Below are positions 42,721 to 51,528 of a stretch of DNA of 64,000 bases, in pieces; the first letter of the stretch is position 1; each line of letters starts with the position of its first letter. The stretch is from positions 23,251 to 87,250 of the forward strand of contig DXIE01000046.1 of NCBI GenBank assembly GCA_019113005.1, written 5' to 3'. Both the position numbers and the translations under genes were made by a program. The stretch is from Candidatus Butyricicoccus avistercoris (GTDB lineage: Bacteria; Bacillota; Clostridia; Oscillospirales; Butyricicoccaceae). The notes under the pieces were generated by a model that saw only the letters and a program-made list of their open reading frames with translations, was not told the DNA's origin and did not search any database.

Positions 42721-43254
42721 TTAGAACCACCTAAACTTAGATTTATTTTTTTGTTTTGTAAGTGAAATCGGCTCTCCGTCAGTATTTAGAAAAACAGCAT
42801 CTATAAGCTTGCCGTCTTGAATTTCAAGTGAAAGACAGCTTGCTACGCCTTGACGTGGAAGGCTTATACTTCCAGGGTTAAAAATATGTATATCATCATC
42901 TATTACATGATTAGCACAATGTGTATGACCATAAAGAGCGATAGAACAATCGAATTTTTTTGCGTGTTCGGCTATGTTACCACAGCTTGTCCATACAACA
43001 CCTTCTCTATGACCATGTGTTAAATAAAATTTTACGCCCTCAAGCGTTACAACTGAAAACCAAGGACTGTCAGAGCCGTAATCATTATTACCACGCACAG
43101 AATAAACGGTTAAATCTGGATAACTTCTTCTTAAATCCTGTGCATCTTCATCGTAGTCACCAAGATGAATTACTGCATCTGGTGAGAGATTTTCTACTAA
43201 ATTAAACATATCTAGCACTCTACCGTGCGAATCAGAAAAAACAAGAATATTCAT
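42721..43254 (-). CDS. YfcE/MJ0936-family metallophosphoesterase
   Basis: A 177-residue calcineurin-like phosphodiesterase. Metal-binding blocks FSDSHG, IHLGDYDEDA, VRGNND, THGH and YGHTHCAN appear in the standard order. Cellular substrate unknown; relatives hydrolyse phosphodiesters in vitro. Cotranscribed with coaX. Confidence 0.9.
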   Translation of the reverse strand: MNILVFSDSHGRVLDMFNLVENLSPDAVIHLGDYDEDAQDLRRSYPDLTVYSVRGNNDYGSDSPWFSVVTLEGVKFYLTHGHREGVVWTSCGNIAEHAKKFDCSIALYGHTHCANHVIDDDIHIFNPGSISLPRQGVASCLSLEIQDGKLIDAVFLNTDGEPISLTKQKNKSKFRWF

Positions 43255-43409
43255 AACTTAAAAGCCTCATTCTCGCATAACATGAACACTATACATTAAA
43301 AGTAAAGATATGTAAAGTGTATTTGAAAAATTTTTAACAAAGAATTTGTTACTATTTGGATTTAATCTGCATATATTAAACTGATAGATTAAATAGGGAG
43401 GAAAACACT

Positions 43410-43688
43410 ATGTTTGATGCAAATGAACTGATGAAACAACTTAAAATATCACAAAATGACCCTAAAGCGGCTCAAACTATAAATAATTTAAAGTCTTTTA
43501 TGGGTACTGAGCAAGGCAAAAATCTTGCAAGTAATATAAGCAAAGATACTGCGGTACAGATTGAAAAAGCAGCTAAAGCCATGCAAAAAGGTGATAAAAC
43601 CGCCGCAAGTGCTGCACTTAGTCAAATTCTTTCCACAAATGAAGGCAAAAATCTTGCAATGCAGCTTAAAAAAATAATAGGAAAATAA
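43410..43688 (+). CDS. Small uncharacterised protein with two internal repeats
   Basis: A 92-residue, Lys/Ala-rich, probably helical soluble protein. FMGTEQGKNLASNI near residue 30 and ILSTNEGKNLAMQL near residue 72 are imperfect copies, so the protein looks like a short duplicated helical unit. AGGGAGG precedes the ATG. First gene of a three-gene cassette. No family recognised. Confidence 0.75.
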   Translation: MFDANELMKQLKISQNDPKAAQTINNLKSFMGTEQGKNLASNISKDTAVQIEKAAKAMQKGDKTAASAALSQILSTNEGKNLAMQLKKIIGK

Positions 43689-43697
43689 GGAGAAAAT

Positions 43698-44075
43698 ATG
43701 GAAGATATGTTATCGTCCTTGCTTTCTGACCCCGAAAAATTACAGCAAGCAATTTCTGTTGCATCATCTTTTTTAGGGGGCGAGCAAGAAAACCAAAATC
43801 AACAAAATAACTCTGTAAATACCGATTTTGATGACCCATCATTAATGCTTATGCAAAAGGCAATGCCTGTTATCTCACAAATTGCCCAAAGTGGTCAAAG
43901 TGCGGTGAGTTATGAAAAACGTCAGCTTTTACATGCTGTAAAGCCATTTGTTTCCGAGCCTATACAAAGTCAAATTGACCATGCTATAAGGTTAGTAGGC
44001 ATGGCACAAATGGCTAAAACTGCACTTCATCAGTTTGGTGGCTCTAATAATAATGGAGGAGCAACCGATGTATAA
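43698..44075 (+). CDS. Small uncharacterised Gln/Asn-rich protein
   Basis: A 125-residue protein with an N-terminal MEDMLSSLLSDPEKLQQAIS helix, a Gln/Asn-rich linker (ENQNQQNN), and a C-terminal helical half (YEKRQLLHAVKPFVS) ending in a Gly/Asn tail. No membrane segment. It is 9 bp after the first cassette gene and overlaps the third by 8 bp. No family recognised. Confidence 0.75.
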   Translation: MEDMLSSLLSDPEKLQQAISVASSFLGGEQENQNQQNNSVNTDFDDPSLMLMQKAMPVISQIAQSGQSAVSYEKRQLLHAVKPFVSEPIQSQIDHAIRLVGMAQMAKTALHQFGGSNNNGGATDV

Positions 44076-44343
44076 CAGATATTTAGAGCAATTTAAACCA
44101 GATGAACCTGAACCGATAGCAAATATAAACCCTGTAAATGAACAGAAAGAAAGTGCTTTTTGTGAAAATACAGGCTCTGGACTGCTAGACGGTCTTACAA
44201 AACGCATGGGTAAGGTAAAACTTGACACAGATACTCTTATTTTAATTGCAATAATCTGGTTTATACTTCAAGAAAATGGAGAAACACAGATTGACACCGA
44301 GCTTTTAGTAGTGCTTGGCATACTGCTTTTTATGGGATTATGA
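44068..44343 (+). CDS. Small membrane protein, third gene of the cassette
   Basis: A 91-residue protein with a polar N-terminal half and two hydrophobic segments at the C-terminus (TLILIAIIWFIL and LLVVLGILLFMGL) joined by an acidic turn (QENGETQID), so probably a membrane hairpin. GGAGGAG precedes the ATG at 44068; the longer frame from GTG at 44035 lies inside the upstream gene. Its end overlaps the convergent rsmA by 6 bp. Function unknown. Confidence 0.75.
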   Translation: MYNRYLEQFKPDEPEPIANINPVNEQKESAFCENTGSGLLDGLTKRMGKVKLDTDTLILIAIIWFILQENGETQIDTELLVVLGILLFMGL

Positions 44344-45210
44344 TTTGCTTTTTAATAAATCATCTGCCACATCAGATAGCTTTGCATATTTTTCAAGTGT
44401 CAGTTTTTCACCACGAATACGTTCATCAAGATTACAAGTTTTCATCAATGATAATATATCAGCCTTATCCAGTCTGCCGCCAAACGCTGGAGAAATCGCA
44501 TTTACAAGCGTTTTGCGGCGTTGGTTAAAGGCTGCTCTTACAATAGCAAAAAATAACTTCTCATTTTTAACAGCTACGCTTGGCTGCTCAAGAGGATTTA
44601 GTCTGATAACCGCAGAGTCAACCTTTGGTTGTGGCACAAAACAGCCAGCAGGTACATCAAATAAGATTTTAGCATCTGCATAATATTGTACATAAATCGA
44701 AAATGCACTGTAATCTGATGAGCCAGCTTTTGCACAAATACGTTTTGCAACCTCCTTTTGAACCATAACGGTTATACCTGAGAACATTTTACTGTCTAAA
44801 AGAGCAGAAATTGCAGGTGTAGTTATGTAATAAGGGAGGTTTGCACATGCAAAAACCTTTTTATCACCAAATTTCTCTTTGCAAATGGCAGATAAATCGG
44901 TTTTTAACACATCGCCATGTACAACTTCTACATTTGAGCAGTCAGCAAGTGTTTCTTCAAGCACAGGGAATAATGCTCTGTCAAGCTCGATTGCTACAAC
45001 TTTTTCAGCCTGTTTTGAAAGCTCATTTGTAAGACAACCCATTCCAGGGCCAACTTCAAGTGCACAACTATTTTTATCAACTCCACATTCAGCAGCAATA
45101 CGTTCAGGTACCCACTGTGCAGTTAAAAAATTCTGTCCGAGTGATTTTGAAAAGTGAAATCCATGCCTTGACAGCACTTCTTTTATAACGTGAATATCAC
45201 AAAGTCCCAT
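44338..45210 (-). CDS. rsmA: 16S rRNA dimethyladenosine transferase
   Basis: A 290-residue KsgA enzyme dimethylating A1518 and A1519 of 16S rRNA. SLGQNFL, ALEVGPGMGCLTNELS and the catalytic NLPYYITTPAISALL are diagnostic. GGAGGT precedes the ATG. Convergent with the small-gene cassette. Confidence 0.95.
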   Translation of the reverse strand: MGLCDIHVIKEVLSRHGFHFSKSLGQNFLTAQWVPERIAAECGVDKNSCALEVGPGMGCLTNELSKQAEKVVAIELDRALFPVLEETLADCSNVEVVHGDVLKTDLSAICKEKFGDKKVFACANLPYYITTPAISALLDSKMFSGITVMVQKEVAKRICAKAGSSDYSAFSIYVQYYADAKILFDVPAGCFVPQPKVDSAVIRLNPLEQPSVAVKNEKLFFAIVRAAFNQRRKTLVNAISPAFGGRLDKADILSLMKTCNLDERIRGEKLTLEKYAKLSDVADDLLKSKS

Positions 45211-45284
45211 AAAAGACCTCCAAATGTTTTTTAAATCATTATAGCATAGTATAAGTCAGAATTATATAGATTAGATATGATTTA

Positions 45285-45313
45285 TTGCAATAAGTTTTTG
45301 TGTTTGGTAAAAT
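45285..45313 (+). promoter_or_regulatory. SigA-type promoter of the selD operon
   Basis: TTGCAA (45285-45290) and TAAAAT (45308-45313) with a 17-bp spacer, the same pair of hexamers as the pyrH promoter. The leader is about 25 nt. Confidence 0.7.
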
Positions 45314-45345
45314 AAAAACAGTATTAAATGGGAGGGAGTGACAAA

Positions 45346-46374
45346 ATGCAAGAAGAAATTAAATTTTGCAGAGGTGGAGGCTGTACAGCTAAATTAGGCT
45401 CTGCTGTGCTTTCTAAAATACTTGAAAAACTGCCAAAACCAACCGACCCTAAGCTTTTAATCGGTACGGAATCAAGCGATGATGCAGCCGTTTATAAACT
45501 CACAGATGAGCTTGCTATGGTTCAAACTGTTGATTTTTTTCCGCCTATGGTCGATGACCCTTATATATTCGGTCAAATAGCCGCAGCTAATGCACTAAGT
45601 GATGTTTATGCTATGGGTGGAAAACCTGTAACCGCTTTAAATCTTGTATGTTTCCCAGAAAACTGGGATATGAATATTTTGGGCAAAATATTACAAGGAG
45701 GACAGCAAAAAGTAATAGAAGCGGGAGCGTCACTTGTAGGTGGTCATTCAATCGCTGATAGCGAAGTAAAATACGGCTTATCTGTAACGGGGATTATAAA
45801 TCCTAATAAAGTTAGAGCAAATAACACCGCTCATGTAGGAGATAAGCTCATTTTAACAAAACCGCTCGGTGTGGGTCTTACTTGTACAGCAGCAAGAGCG
45901 GGTGAACAAATAAACTCACTCGATGAAGCTATAAAAAGCATGACAACACTCAATAAATATGTGGCTGAGGCGGCTGATGAGTTTGAAATTCATGCGTGTA
46001 CTGATGTAACTGGTTTTGGACTTGCAGGGCATTTAAACGAAATGATAAGACCAGATTTATCAGCAAGAATTTATGCTAAAAACTTGCCTAAAATAAGCAA
46101 TGTAAGGTATTTTGCAGAGGAATTTTATTTGACCGCAGCCGCACAGCGAAATCGCAACGCAGCCGAGGGAAAAATTAAATTCATTAAATCGGATTTTGCA
46201 ACCGAAGAACTGGTTTTTGACCCTCAAACTTCAGGCGGTTTATTATTTGCACTCTCAGAAAGTGAGGCTGATTTATTACAGCAGAAACTTATAAATTTAG
46301 GTTTAAACAGTGCTATTATTGGCGAAATTATGCCAAGAATGGACGTAGAAATTATTATAGAAGGGAAGATTTAA
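45346..46374 (+). CDS. selD: Selenide, water dikinase (selenophosphate synthetase)
   Basis: A 342-residue enzyme making selenophosphate from selenide and ATP. The active-site region is GGGCTAKLG with an ordinary Cys codon (not Sec); [23 protein letters not shown] and [12 protein letters not shown] are family blocks. The start is ATG 45346 after GGGAGGGAG; an in-frame ATG at 45328 precedes that site. It heads a seven-gene operon of SDMH maturation genes with no selA or selB in the window, consistent with an 'orphan' SelD feeding a labile selenium cofactor. Confidence 0.95.
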   Translation: MQEEIKFCRGGGCTAKLGSAVLSKILEKLPKPTDPKLLIGTESSDDAAVYKLTDELAMVQTVDFFPPMVDDPYIFGQIAAANALSDVYAMGGKPVTALNLVCFPENWDMNILGKILQGGQQKVIEAGASLVGGHSIADSEVKYGLSVTGIINPNKVRANNTAHVGDKLILTKPLGVGLTCTAARAGEQINSLDEAIKSMTTLNKYVAEAADEFEIHACTDVTGFGLAGHLNEMIRPDLSARIYAKNLPKISNVRYFAEEFYLTAAAQRNRNAAEGKIKFIKSDFATEELVFDPQTSGGLLFALSESEADLLQQKLINLGLNSAIIGEIMPRMDVEIIIEGKI

Positions 46375-46378
46375 AGTT

Positions 46379-47035
46379 ATGGCAACAATAGTAGACGCAA
46401 GGGGTAAGGCTTGCCCTCAGCCTGTAATTGAAACAAAAAAAGCACTTAAGGAGAATGGTGCACCTGTAATTGTGCTTGTTGACAACGATATAGCAAGACA
46501 AAATGTAGAGAAAATGGCGGTACAGTTAAATTTATCAGCTCAAACAGATATGACTGAAGACGGAGCTTTTCGTGTGCTTATTCAGCAGGTCAGCAGTGAG
46601 GTTTTAGGTGCTGTGTTAAATGATGCAGCTGATGCTCTTTCTGGTATGCTTGATACCATGCCAGCGGTGGATTGTGTGCCTTGTATGCCTGTGCAGAATG
46701 GAAAAACCGTTGTTGTTTTATCATCTAACTGTATGGGCGTAGGAGATGACACTTTAGGTGCAGCTCTTATGAAAGGTTTTGTTTATGCCCTAACTCAGCT
46801 TGATACAGCACCAGATACTGTGCTTTTATATAATGGTGGTGCAAAACTATCGGTTGAAGGTGCTGAAACAGTGCAAGACCTAAAAATACTTGAGGAAAAC
46901 GGCACAGAAATTTTAACTTGTGGCACATGCTTAAATCATTACGGTTTAACAGACAAGCTTGCTGTTGGTGAAGTTACTAACATGTATACAATAGCTGAGA
47001 AAATGAGCGAGGCTGGAAAGGTGATTCGTCCATGA
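46379..47035 (+). CDS. yedF: YedF-type selenium-associated sulfurtransferase-like protein
   Basis: A 218-residue two-domain protein. Residues 1-70 form a TusA/SirA domain with DARGKACPQPVIETK (Cys in CPQP). The C-terminal part is DsrE-like, with conserved Cys in LSSNCMGVGDDTLG and EILTCGTCLNHYG. This architecture is the YedF family co-occurring with selD, thought to carry or transfer reactive selenium. It starts 4 bp after selD and overlaps the next gene by 4 bp. Confidence 0.92.
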   Translation: MATIVDARGKACPQPVIETKKALKENGAPVIVLVDNDIARQNVEKMAVQLNLSAQTDMTEDGAFRVLIQQVSSEVLGAVLNDAADALSGMLDTMPAVDCVPCMPVQNGKTVVVLSSNCMGVGDDTLGAALMKGFVYALTQLDTAPDTVLLYNGGAKLSVEGAETVQDLKILEENGTEILTCGTCLNHYGLTDKLAVGEVTNMYTIAEKMSEAGKVIRP

Positions 47036-47847
47036 GTTTTCCTTTTGTTTTGGTGCGTGGTGCGGGCGACCTTGCAACAGGCACTATTGTTAAACTTCAT
47101 AAAAGCGGTATAAAGGTTTTGGCGGTAGAATGTGCAAATCCTAGTGCAATCCGTAGGCAAGCAGCATTATGTGAGGCTGTTTATGATGGCAGTGCAACAG
47201 TTGAAGGCGTTATATGTCGAAAAATAGATAATATAAATGAGATTGAACGCTGTTTTGAGAGATGCGAAGTGCCTTTACTTGTAGATGAAAAACTTGAGTG
47301 TTTAGAGAAAATCAAACCAGTTGCAGTTATAGATGCTATTATAGCTAAGAAAAATTTAGGCACTAAAATAGATATGGCACTTGTAACTATTGCATTAGGT
47401 CCAGCTTTCGTTGCAGGAGAAGATGTTCATGCGGTAATTGAAACCCAAAGGGGACATAATTTAGGGCGTGTGATTTACAATGGCTCAGCAGCTCCTAATA
47501 CTGGTATCCCTGGGGTTATTGCAGGTGAAAGTGTAAAGCGTGTAATTCATTCGCCTGCAACTGGTGAGATTAAACATTTGGTTAATATTGGTGAGATAGT
47601 AAACGAGGGGCAAGAAATCGCTATAATAAACAATGTTCCTGTTATAGCTACGCTTACGGGCGTACTTCGTGGGCTTATTCGTGAGGGCTACTATGCAAAA
47701 GAGGGCATGAAAATAGCTGACATTGACCCTAGAAAAGAACAAAAAGAAAACTGCACTACTATTTCTGATAAAGCTAGATGTATTGCTGGCGGTGTGCTTG
47801 AGGCTGTTATGCATTTATCAAATGAACAGGGAGTGAAGCTGTTTTGA
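47032..47847 (+). CDS. yqeB: YqeB, EF2563-type SDMH system protein
   Basis: A 271-residue protein. The N-terminus has a Rossmann-like VLVRGAGDLATGTIVKLHKS motif typical of the EF2563/YqeB family; the C-terminal part, IHSPATGEIKHL through NIGEIVNEGQEIA, resembles a lipoyl/biotinyl-type sandwich fold. The family is restricted to genomes with selenium-dependent molybdenum hydroxylases; the biochemical role is unknown. Four-base overlaps on both sides. Confidence 0.92.
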   Translation: MSFPFVLVRGAGDLATGTIVKLHKSGIKVLAVECANPSAIRRQAALCEAVYDGSATVEGVICRKIDNINEIERCFERCEVPLLVDEKLECLEKIKPVAVIDAIIAKKNLGTKIDMALVTIALGPAFVAGEDVHAVIETQRGHNLGRVIYNGSAAPNTGIPGVIAGESVKRVIHSPATGEIKHLVNIGEIVNEGQEIAIINNVPVIATLTGVLRGLIREGYYAKEGMKIADIDPRKEQKENCTTISDKARCIAGGVLEAVMHLSNEQGVKLF

Positions 47848-48968
47848 TTTATCTTGACAATGCAGCGACTAGCTTCCCTAAACCTAGCTTTGTAAAACAG
47901 GCGGTTGTTGATGCTATGGACAATATAGGCTCAGACGGTCGAGGTGCTCACGAAATGACACTTAGAGCATCAAGAATTGTTTATAGCACAAGACAAAATA
48001 TATCTAAGTTATTTAACGCTGATGCTATGAGAGTGTGTTTTACTCTTAATGCTACTATGGCACTAAATACCGCTATTTTAGGGCTGATAAACGCAAATGA
48101 CCATGTTATAACAAGTGTTCAGGAGCATAACTCTGTACTTCGTCCGCTTTATAAAACAGGTGCAGATTTAACTTTTTTACCTATTGATGAAAAAGGTAAT
48201 GTTAAAATAGATATGCTTGGTGGTAGTCTTAAAGAAAATACTAAAGCGGTTATATTAAGCCATGTCTCCAACGTAACAGGAAATGTTATTGATATTAAAA
48301 AAGTGGGGCAGTTTTGCAAAGAGCATAACTTATATTTTATAGTTGATGCGGCTCAATCTGCGGGCGTTTTTGATATTGATATGAAAGAGATGAATATTTC
48401 TGTTTTATGCTTTACAGGTCATAAGGGTTTGCTTGGTGTACAAGGCACAGGTGGGCTATGTGTTGCAAAGGGTATAGACATAAATCCGCTTGTAACTGGC
48501 GGAAGTGGTGTGCATAGTTTTTCTAAAACTCACCCAGACGAATATCCAACAAGACTAGAAGCAGGCACACTAAATGCACATGGTTTAGCAGGGTTAAATG
48601 CCTCTGTAAAGTGGCTTAATGAAAATGGACTTGCCAGTTTAAGAGAAAAGGAAACAAGCCTTGCCAGACTTTTTTATAATGAGCTTTGCAATTTGTCACA
48701 AATTAAGATTTATGGTGATGTACTTGCGGAAAATCATGGTGCTATTGTGTCTATAAATATAGCTGATGAAGATGCGGGTATAGTTTCAGATGCACTCTAT
48801 GAGGATTTTAGAATATGCACAAGAGCGGGAGCACACTGTGCACCACTTATACACAAGGCTTTTGGAACAGATAGACAGGGAATGGTTCGTTTTTCTTTTT
48901 CTCATCAAAACACAGAAGATGAAGTTATAAAAACAATAGAGGCTATAAAACAGTTGGTGGCAGAATGA
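47844..48968 (+). CDS. Cysteine desulfurase-like class V aminotransferase (EF2568 type)
   Basis: A 374-residue PLP enzyme. The PLP Lys is in CFTGHKGLLGVQG and the mobile-loop Cys in CTRAGAHCAPL; YLDNAATSFPKP begins the protein. It would release selenium (or sulfur) from selenocysteine/cysteine for the SelD branch. The start is TTG at 47844, overlapping the previous stop (TTGA). It overlaps the DUF3343 gene by 4 bp. Confidence 0.92.
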   Translation: MIYLDNAATSFPKPSFVKQAVVDAMDNIGSDGRGAHEMTLRASRIVYSTRQNISKLFNADAMRVCFTLNATMALNTAILGLINANDHVITSVQEHNSVLRPLYKTGADLTFLPIDEKGNVKIDMLGGSLKENTKAVILSHVSNVTGNVIDIKKVGQFCKEHNLYFIVDAAQSAGVFDIDMKEMNISVLCFTGHKGLLGVQGTGGLCVAKGIDINPLVTGGSGVHSFSKTHPDEYPTRLEAGTLNAHGLAGLNASVKWLNENGLASLREKETSLARLFYNELCNLSQIKIYGDVLAENHGAIVSINIADEDAGIVSDALYEDFRICTRAGAHCAPLIHKAFGTDRQGMVRFSFSHQNTEDEVIKTIEAIKQLVAE

Positions 48969-49201
48969 TAAAACGCAAGAAAAAAGAATGGCTTATAGTG
49001 ACTTTTCATACAACTGCGGCGGCATTTCAAATGGAAAGCACAGCTAAAAATATAGGACTTACAGGAAGACTTATACCTGTTCCAAGAGAAATTTCTGCTG
49101 GTTGTGGGCTTGCATGGCGAGATGAAAAATATAAACAAGCTGAGATTAAAAAATGTCTTGAAAACATAGAATATGAAAAGATTGTTTTGCTAACACTATA
49201 A
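48965..49201 (+). CDS. DUF3343 (putative Se/S carrier-like) protein
   Basis: A 78-residue protein with the DUF3343 core GRLIPVPREISAGCGLAWR, whose Cys is the proposed chalcogen-carrying residue. An N-terminal Lys-rich extension (MIKRKKKEW) is present. Coupled to the desulfurase gene by a 4-bp overlap, which supports direct transfer between the two. Family assignment is clear; carrier function is inference. Confidence 0.88.
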   Translation: MIKRKKKEWLIVTFHTTAAAFQMESTAKNIGLTGRLIPVPREISAGCGLAWRDEKYKQAEIKKCLENIEYEKIVLLTL

Positions 49202-49215
49202 AAGAGGTTAAATTT

Positions 49216-50166
49216 ATGAATAGTTATATGTCCCTTACTAAAAATATAAAAAACGGTAAAACAATATATAGAAAAACATATATTGATAGAACACCTATAT
49301 ATGCAGAAAATCTTGAAAACATAACAGATTTATCATGCATAAAATATGAAAATAATGAGCGTGTGCTATATGAACGCTTTTCTGGCACTAAATCGCTTAT
49401 CATTTGCGGCGGGGGACATATTTCTGTTCCTGTTAGTATGCTTGCTAAAATGCTTGGTTATAGTGTTATTGTGTTTGATGATAGACAGGAATTTGCAAAT
49501 AAAAACCGATTTCCTAGTGCAGATTTAGTTAAATGTGGTGATTTTAAAGGCTTATTAAATGAGTATGACTGGCAAAAACAGCCTGACACTTCGGTTGTAA
49601 TAGTTACTCGTGGACATGTAGCTGATACCGTTTGTTTGCGTGAGGTCATAAATAAAAATTTGCCTTATATCGGTATGATTGGCAGTAAGAAAAAAAATAC
49701 TGCTGTGTTTGAGCTTTTAAAAAGTGAAGGTATAAGCGAAAGCGATATAAAAAAAGTACATGCACCAATCGGTCTTAAAATCGGTGCACAAACTCCAGAG
49801 GAAATAGCTGTTGCAATAGCTGCTGAGCTTATACAAAAACGCAGTCAAAACACAGACAGTGTACTTGATGAAAAAATGCTTGATGCTCTTTGTGATGATA
49901 AAAATAAAGGTTCAGTTATGGCAACAGTTATAAACAAAAGTGGTTCTGCTCCTCGTGGAGTAGGTGCTAGAATGTTAAGACTTAAAACAGGTGAAATTAT
50001 AGGCACTATTGGCGGAGGTCTTGCCGAATTTGAAGCTATTAAAATTATGGAGGACTTTAAAAACGGTGATAAAGCTTTATATAATTTTAATATGTCAAAC
50101 GGTCAGGCGGGTAAATCGGGTATGATTTGCGGCGGTCAAATAGATGTTATATTTGAGGTGATTTAA
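49216..50166 (+). CDS. XdhC-family Mo-cofactor maturation protein with swapped domain order
   Basis: A 316-residue protein carrying the two XdhC domains in reverse order. The Rossmann domain comes first (about residues 55-210: SLIICGGGHISVPVSMLAK, IGMIGSKKKN, HAPIGLKIGAQTPEEIAVAI). The XdhC/CoxI domain comes last (about 230-316: KGSVMATVINKSGSAPRGVG, GTIGGGLAEFEA, GMICGGQIDVIFEV). Canonical XdhC has CoxI first. XdhC binds molybdopterin and inserts the sulfurated cofactor into hydroxylases. GAGGTT precedes the ATG. Confidence 0.9.
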   Translation: MNSYMSLTKNIKNGKTIYRKTYIDRTPIYAENLENITDLSCIKYENNERVLYERFSGTKSLIICGGGHISVPVSMLAKMLGYSVIVFDDRQEFANKNRFPSADLVKCGDFKGLLNEYDWQKQPDTSVVIVTRGHVADTVCLREVINKNLPYIGMIGSKKKNTAVFELLKSEGISESDIKKVHAPIGLKIGAQTPEEIAVAIAAELIQKRSQNTDSVLDEKMLDALCDDKNKGSVMATVINKSGSAPRGVGARMLRLKTGEIIGTIGGGLAEFEAIKIMEDFKNGDKALYNFNMSNGQAGKSGMICGGQIDVIFEVI

Positions 50167-50168
50167 AA

Positions 50169-50735
50169 ATGGTTGCAGCGGTAATTCTTGCAGCAGGTCA
50201 AAGCAAAAGAATGAATGGAACAGATAAATTATTTTTAGATGTAAATTCTATACCTATGTTTGAACATAGCTTTATTTTAGCTAAAAAACTAAATATAAAC
50301 TGCTGTATAGTGGTTACTAATAATGCAAAAATCACACAAAAAGCAAAAGAATATAACTTTTTAAGTGTTAAAAGTCCTAATGCACAAAAAGGCATGGGAT
50401 ATTCTGTAGCTGAGGGTGCAAAAGCACTTTCAGATAAAATAACCCATGCTGTATTTTTAAATGCAGACCAACCTTTTATTTTGGCTGATACCATAAATAG
50501 TTTGATTGAAAACGCACAAAATACAAATAAAATCATTGTGCCAATGGCAAATAACAGACCTACAAGCCCATGTATTTTCCCTAAAAGATACTTTGCTGAG
50601 CTTGGTATGCTAGAAGGGGAAAATGGTGGCAGAGTGATTTGGAATAGAAATATAGATGATGTTTTATTTGAAAATGTATCTAAAAATCAAATGATTGATA
50701 TTGATACTATGGAGCAATATATTAGTTTTTCTTGA
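50169..50735 (+). CDS. mocA: Molybdenum cofactor cytidylyltransferase-like (MocA) protein
   Basis: A 188-residue nucleotidyltransferase of the MobA-like fold. ILAAGQSKRMNGTDKLF is the nucleotide loop, VFLNADQPF the metal site, and NNRPTSPCIFPKRYF a MocA-type block. It would make the CMP form of molybdopterin used by xanthine-dehydrogenase-like hydroxylases. Last gene of the operon; its end overlaps the convergent SGNH gene by 14 bp with no visible terminator. Confidence 0.9.
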   Translation: MVAAVILAAGQSKRMNGTDKLFLDVNSIPMFEHSFILAKKLNINCCIVVTNNAKITQKAKEYNFLSVKSPNAQKGMGYSVAEGAKALSDKITHAVFLNADQPFILADTINSLIENAQNTNKIIVPMANNRPTSPCIFPKRYFAELGMLEGENGGRVIWNRNIDDVLFENVSKNQMIDIDTMEQYISFS

Positions 50736-51378
50736 TTTTATTACACGCATCTAGAATATATGGTGCTATGCCTTCTGCAAACATTTTATGACCTTTCTCA
50801 GAAAAATGTACGCAGTCATCTTCACTAACTTCTGTTATATCATTTGCATTTAAAAATGTACAATTATAGCTTTCTGCAATAGGTTTATAAAATTTTGCAA
50901 GATTTTTAGACTCTTTTAAGCTATGTTCTTTTGAAAAGTATAATGATGAGTCTGTAAGTTCTAAGTTTTCACCAATCTCAGGTGGGCATACTAAAACTAT
51001 TTCTGGTCGCTTTACTTGATAGTTTTGATAGTGGTTTTTTATAAGGTCTAAAAGCTGTTTTATTCCGTTTGAAATGTCAAATGCAGTTAAATTAAAACGT
51101 CTTTTGAGGTCATTTGTACCAAGCATAAGAACTATAACATCAAGTGGACTTTGACTGTCCAAAACGCCTAAAAGCATTTCTTTACCGCTTCTATTTGGTG
51201 TGATTGGGTCGTTAAATATTGTAGTTCGTCCACAAAGACCTTCTTCTATAATTTTATAATTATCACCAAGTATGTTTTGAACAATACTTGTCCATCTCAC
51301 TCCTTCTTCATAACGATTTGATTTAATAGGTCTATATCCCCATGTGTTTGAATCACCATAACATAAAATACGATACAT
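50722..51378 (-). CDS. SGNH/GDSL-family hydrolase
   Basis: A 218-residue cytosolic esterase-like protein. Block I ILCYGDSNTWGYRP has the nucleophile Ser, block III VLMLGTNDLK the oxyanion residues, and block V EDDCVHFSEKGH the catalytic Asp-x-x-His. It resembles arylesterase/acetylhydrolase members. AGAAAGGA precedes the ATG. Substrate unknown. Confidence 0.9.
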   Translation of the reverse strand: MYRILCYGDSNTWGYRPIKSNRYEEGVRWTSIVQNILGDNYKIIEEGLCGRTTIFNDPITPNRSGKEMLLGVLDSQSPLDVIVLMLGTNDLKRRFNLTAFDISNGIKQLLDLIKNHYQNYQVKRPEIVLVCPPEIGENLELTDSSLYFSKEHSLKESKNLAKFYKPIAESYNCTFLNANDITEVSEDDCVHFSEKGHKMFAEGIAPYILDACNKIKKN

Positions 51379-51404
51379 ATTACAACGTCCTTTCTATATG
51401 TATG

Positions 51405-51434
51405 ATTATAATATACATTGTGTAAGCTTTTCAA
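51405..51434 (-). promoter_or_regulatory. Promoter of the SGNH hydrolase gene
   Basis: On the minus strand TTGAAA (51429-51434), 18-bp spacer, TATAAT (51405-51410). Confidence 0.7.
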
Positions 51435-51446
51435 CGGGTTTTATTA

Positions 51447-51476
51447 TTGACAAATAACTAACCGATATGATACCAT
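51447..51476 (+). promoter_or_regulatory. Promoter of cysS
   Basis: TTGACA (51447-51452), 18-bp spacer, TACCAT (51471-51476) preceded by TG-A, an extended -10. Transcription should start near 51483. Confidence 0.65.
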
Positions 51477-51496
51477 ACAAATTGAAAAGATTCTAT

Positions 51497-51528
51497 CGCC
51501 AACTATAAAAATCAGTTGGCGTTTTTTT
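51497..51528 (+). terminator. Intrinsic terminator in the cysS leader
   Basis: CGCCAACT (51497-51504) pairs with AGTTGGCG (51514-51521), followed by T7. It lies about 15 nt after the likely transcription start and 22 bp before the cysS ATG, so it can stop the operon before the gene. No T-box elements are seen and the leader is too short to hold one. Confidence 0.75.

Noticed and set aside
45346..45420. Selenocysteine (in-frame TGA) in SelD
   Set aside because: The active-site position is an ordinary Cys codon (TGT) and the frame is uninterrupted.
50722..50735. Frameshift at the mocA/SGNH junction
   Set aside because: It is a simple 14-bp overlap of convergent 3' ends, with both proteins of normal length.
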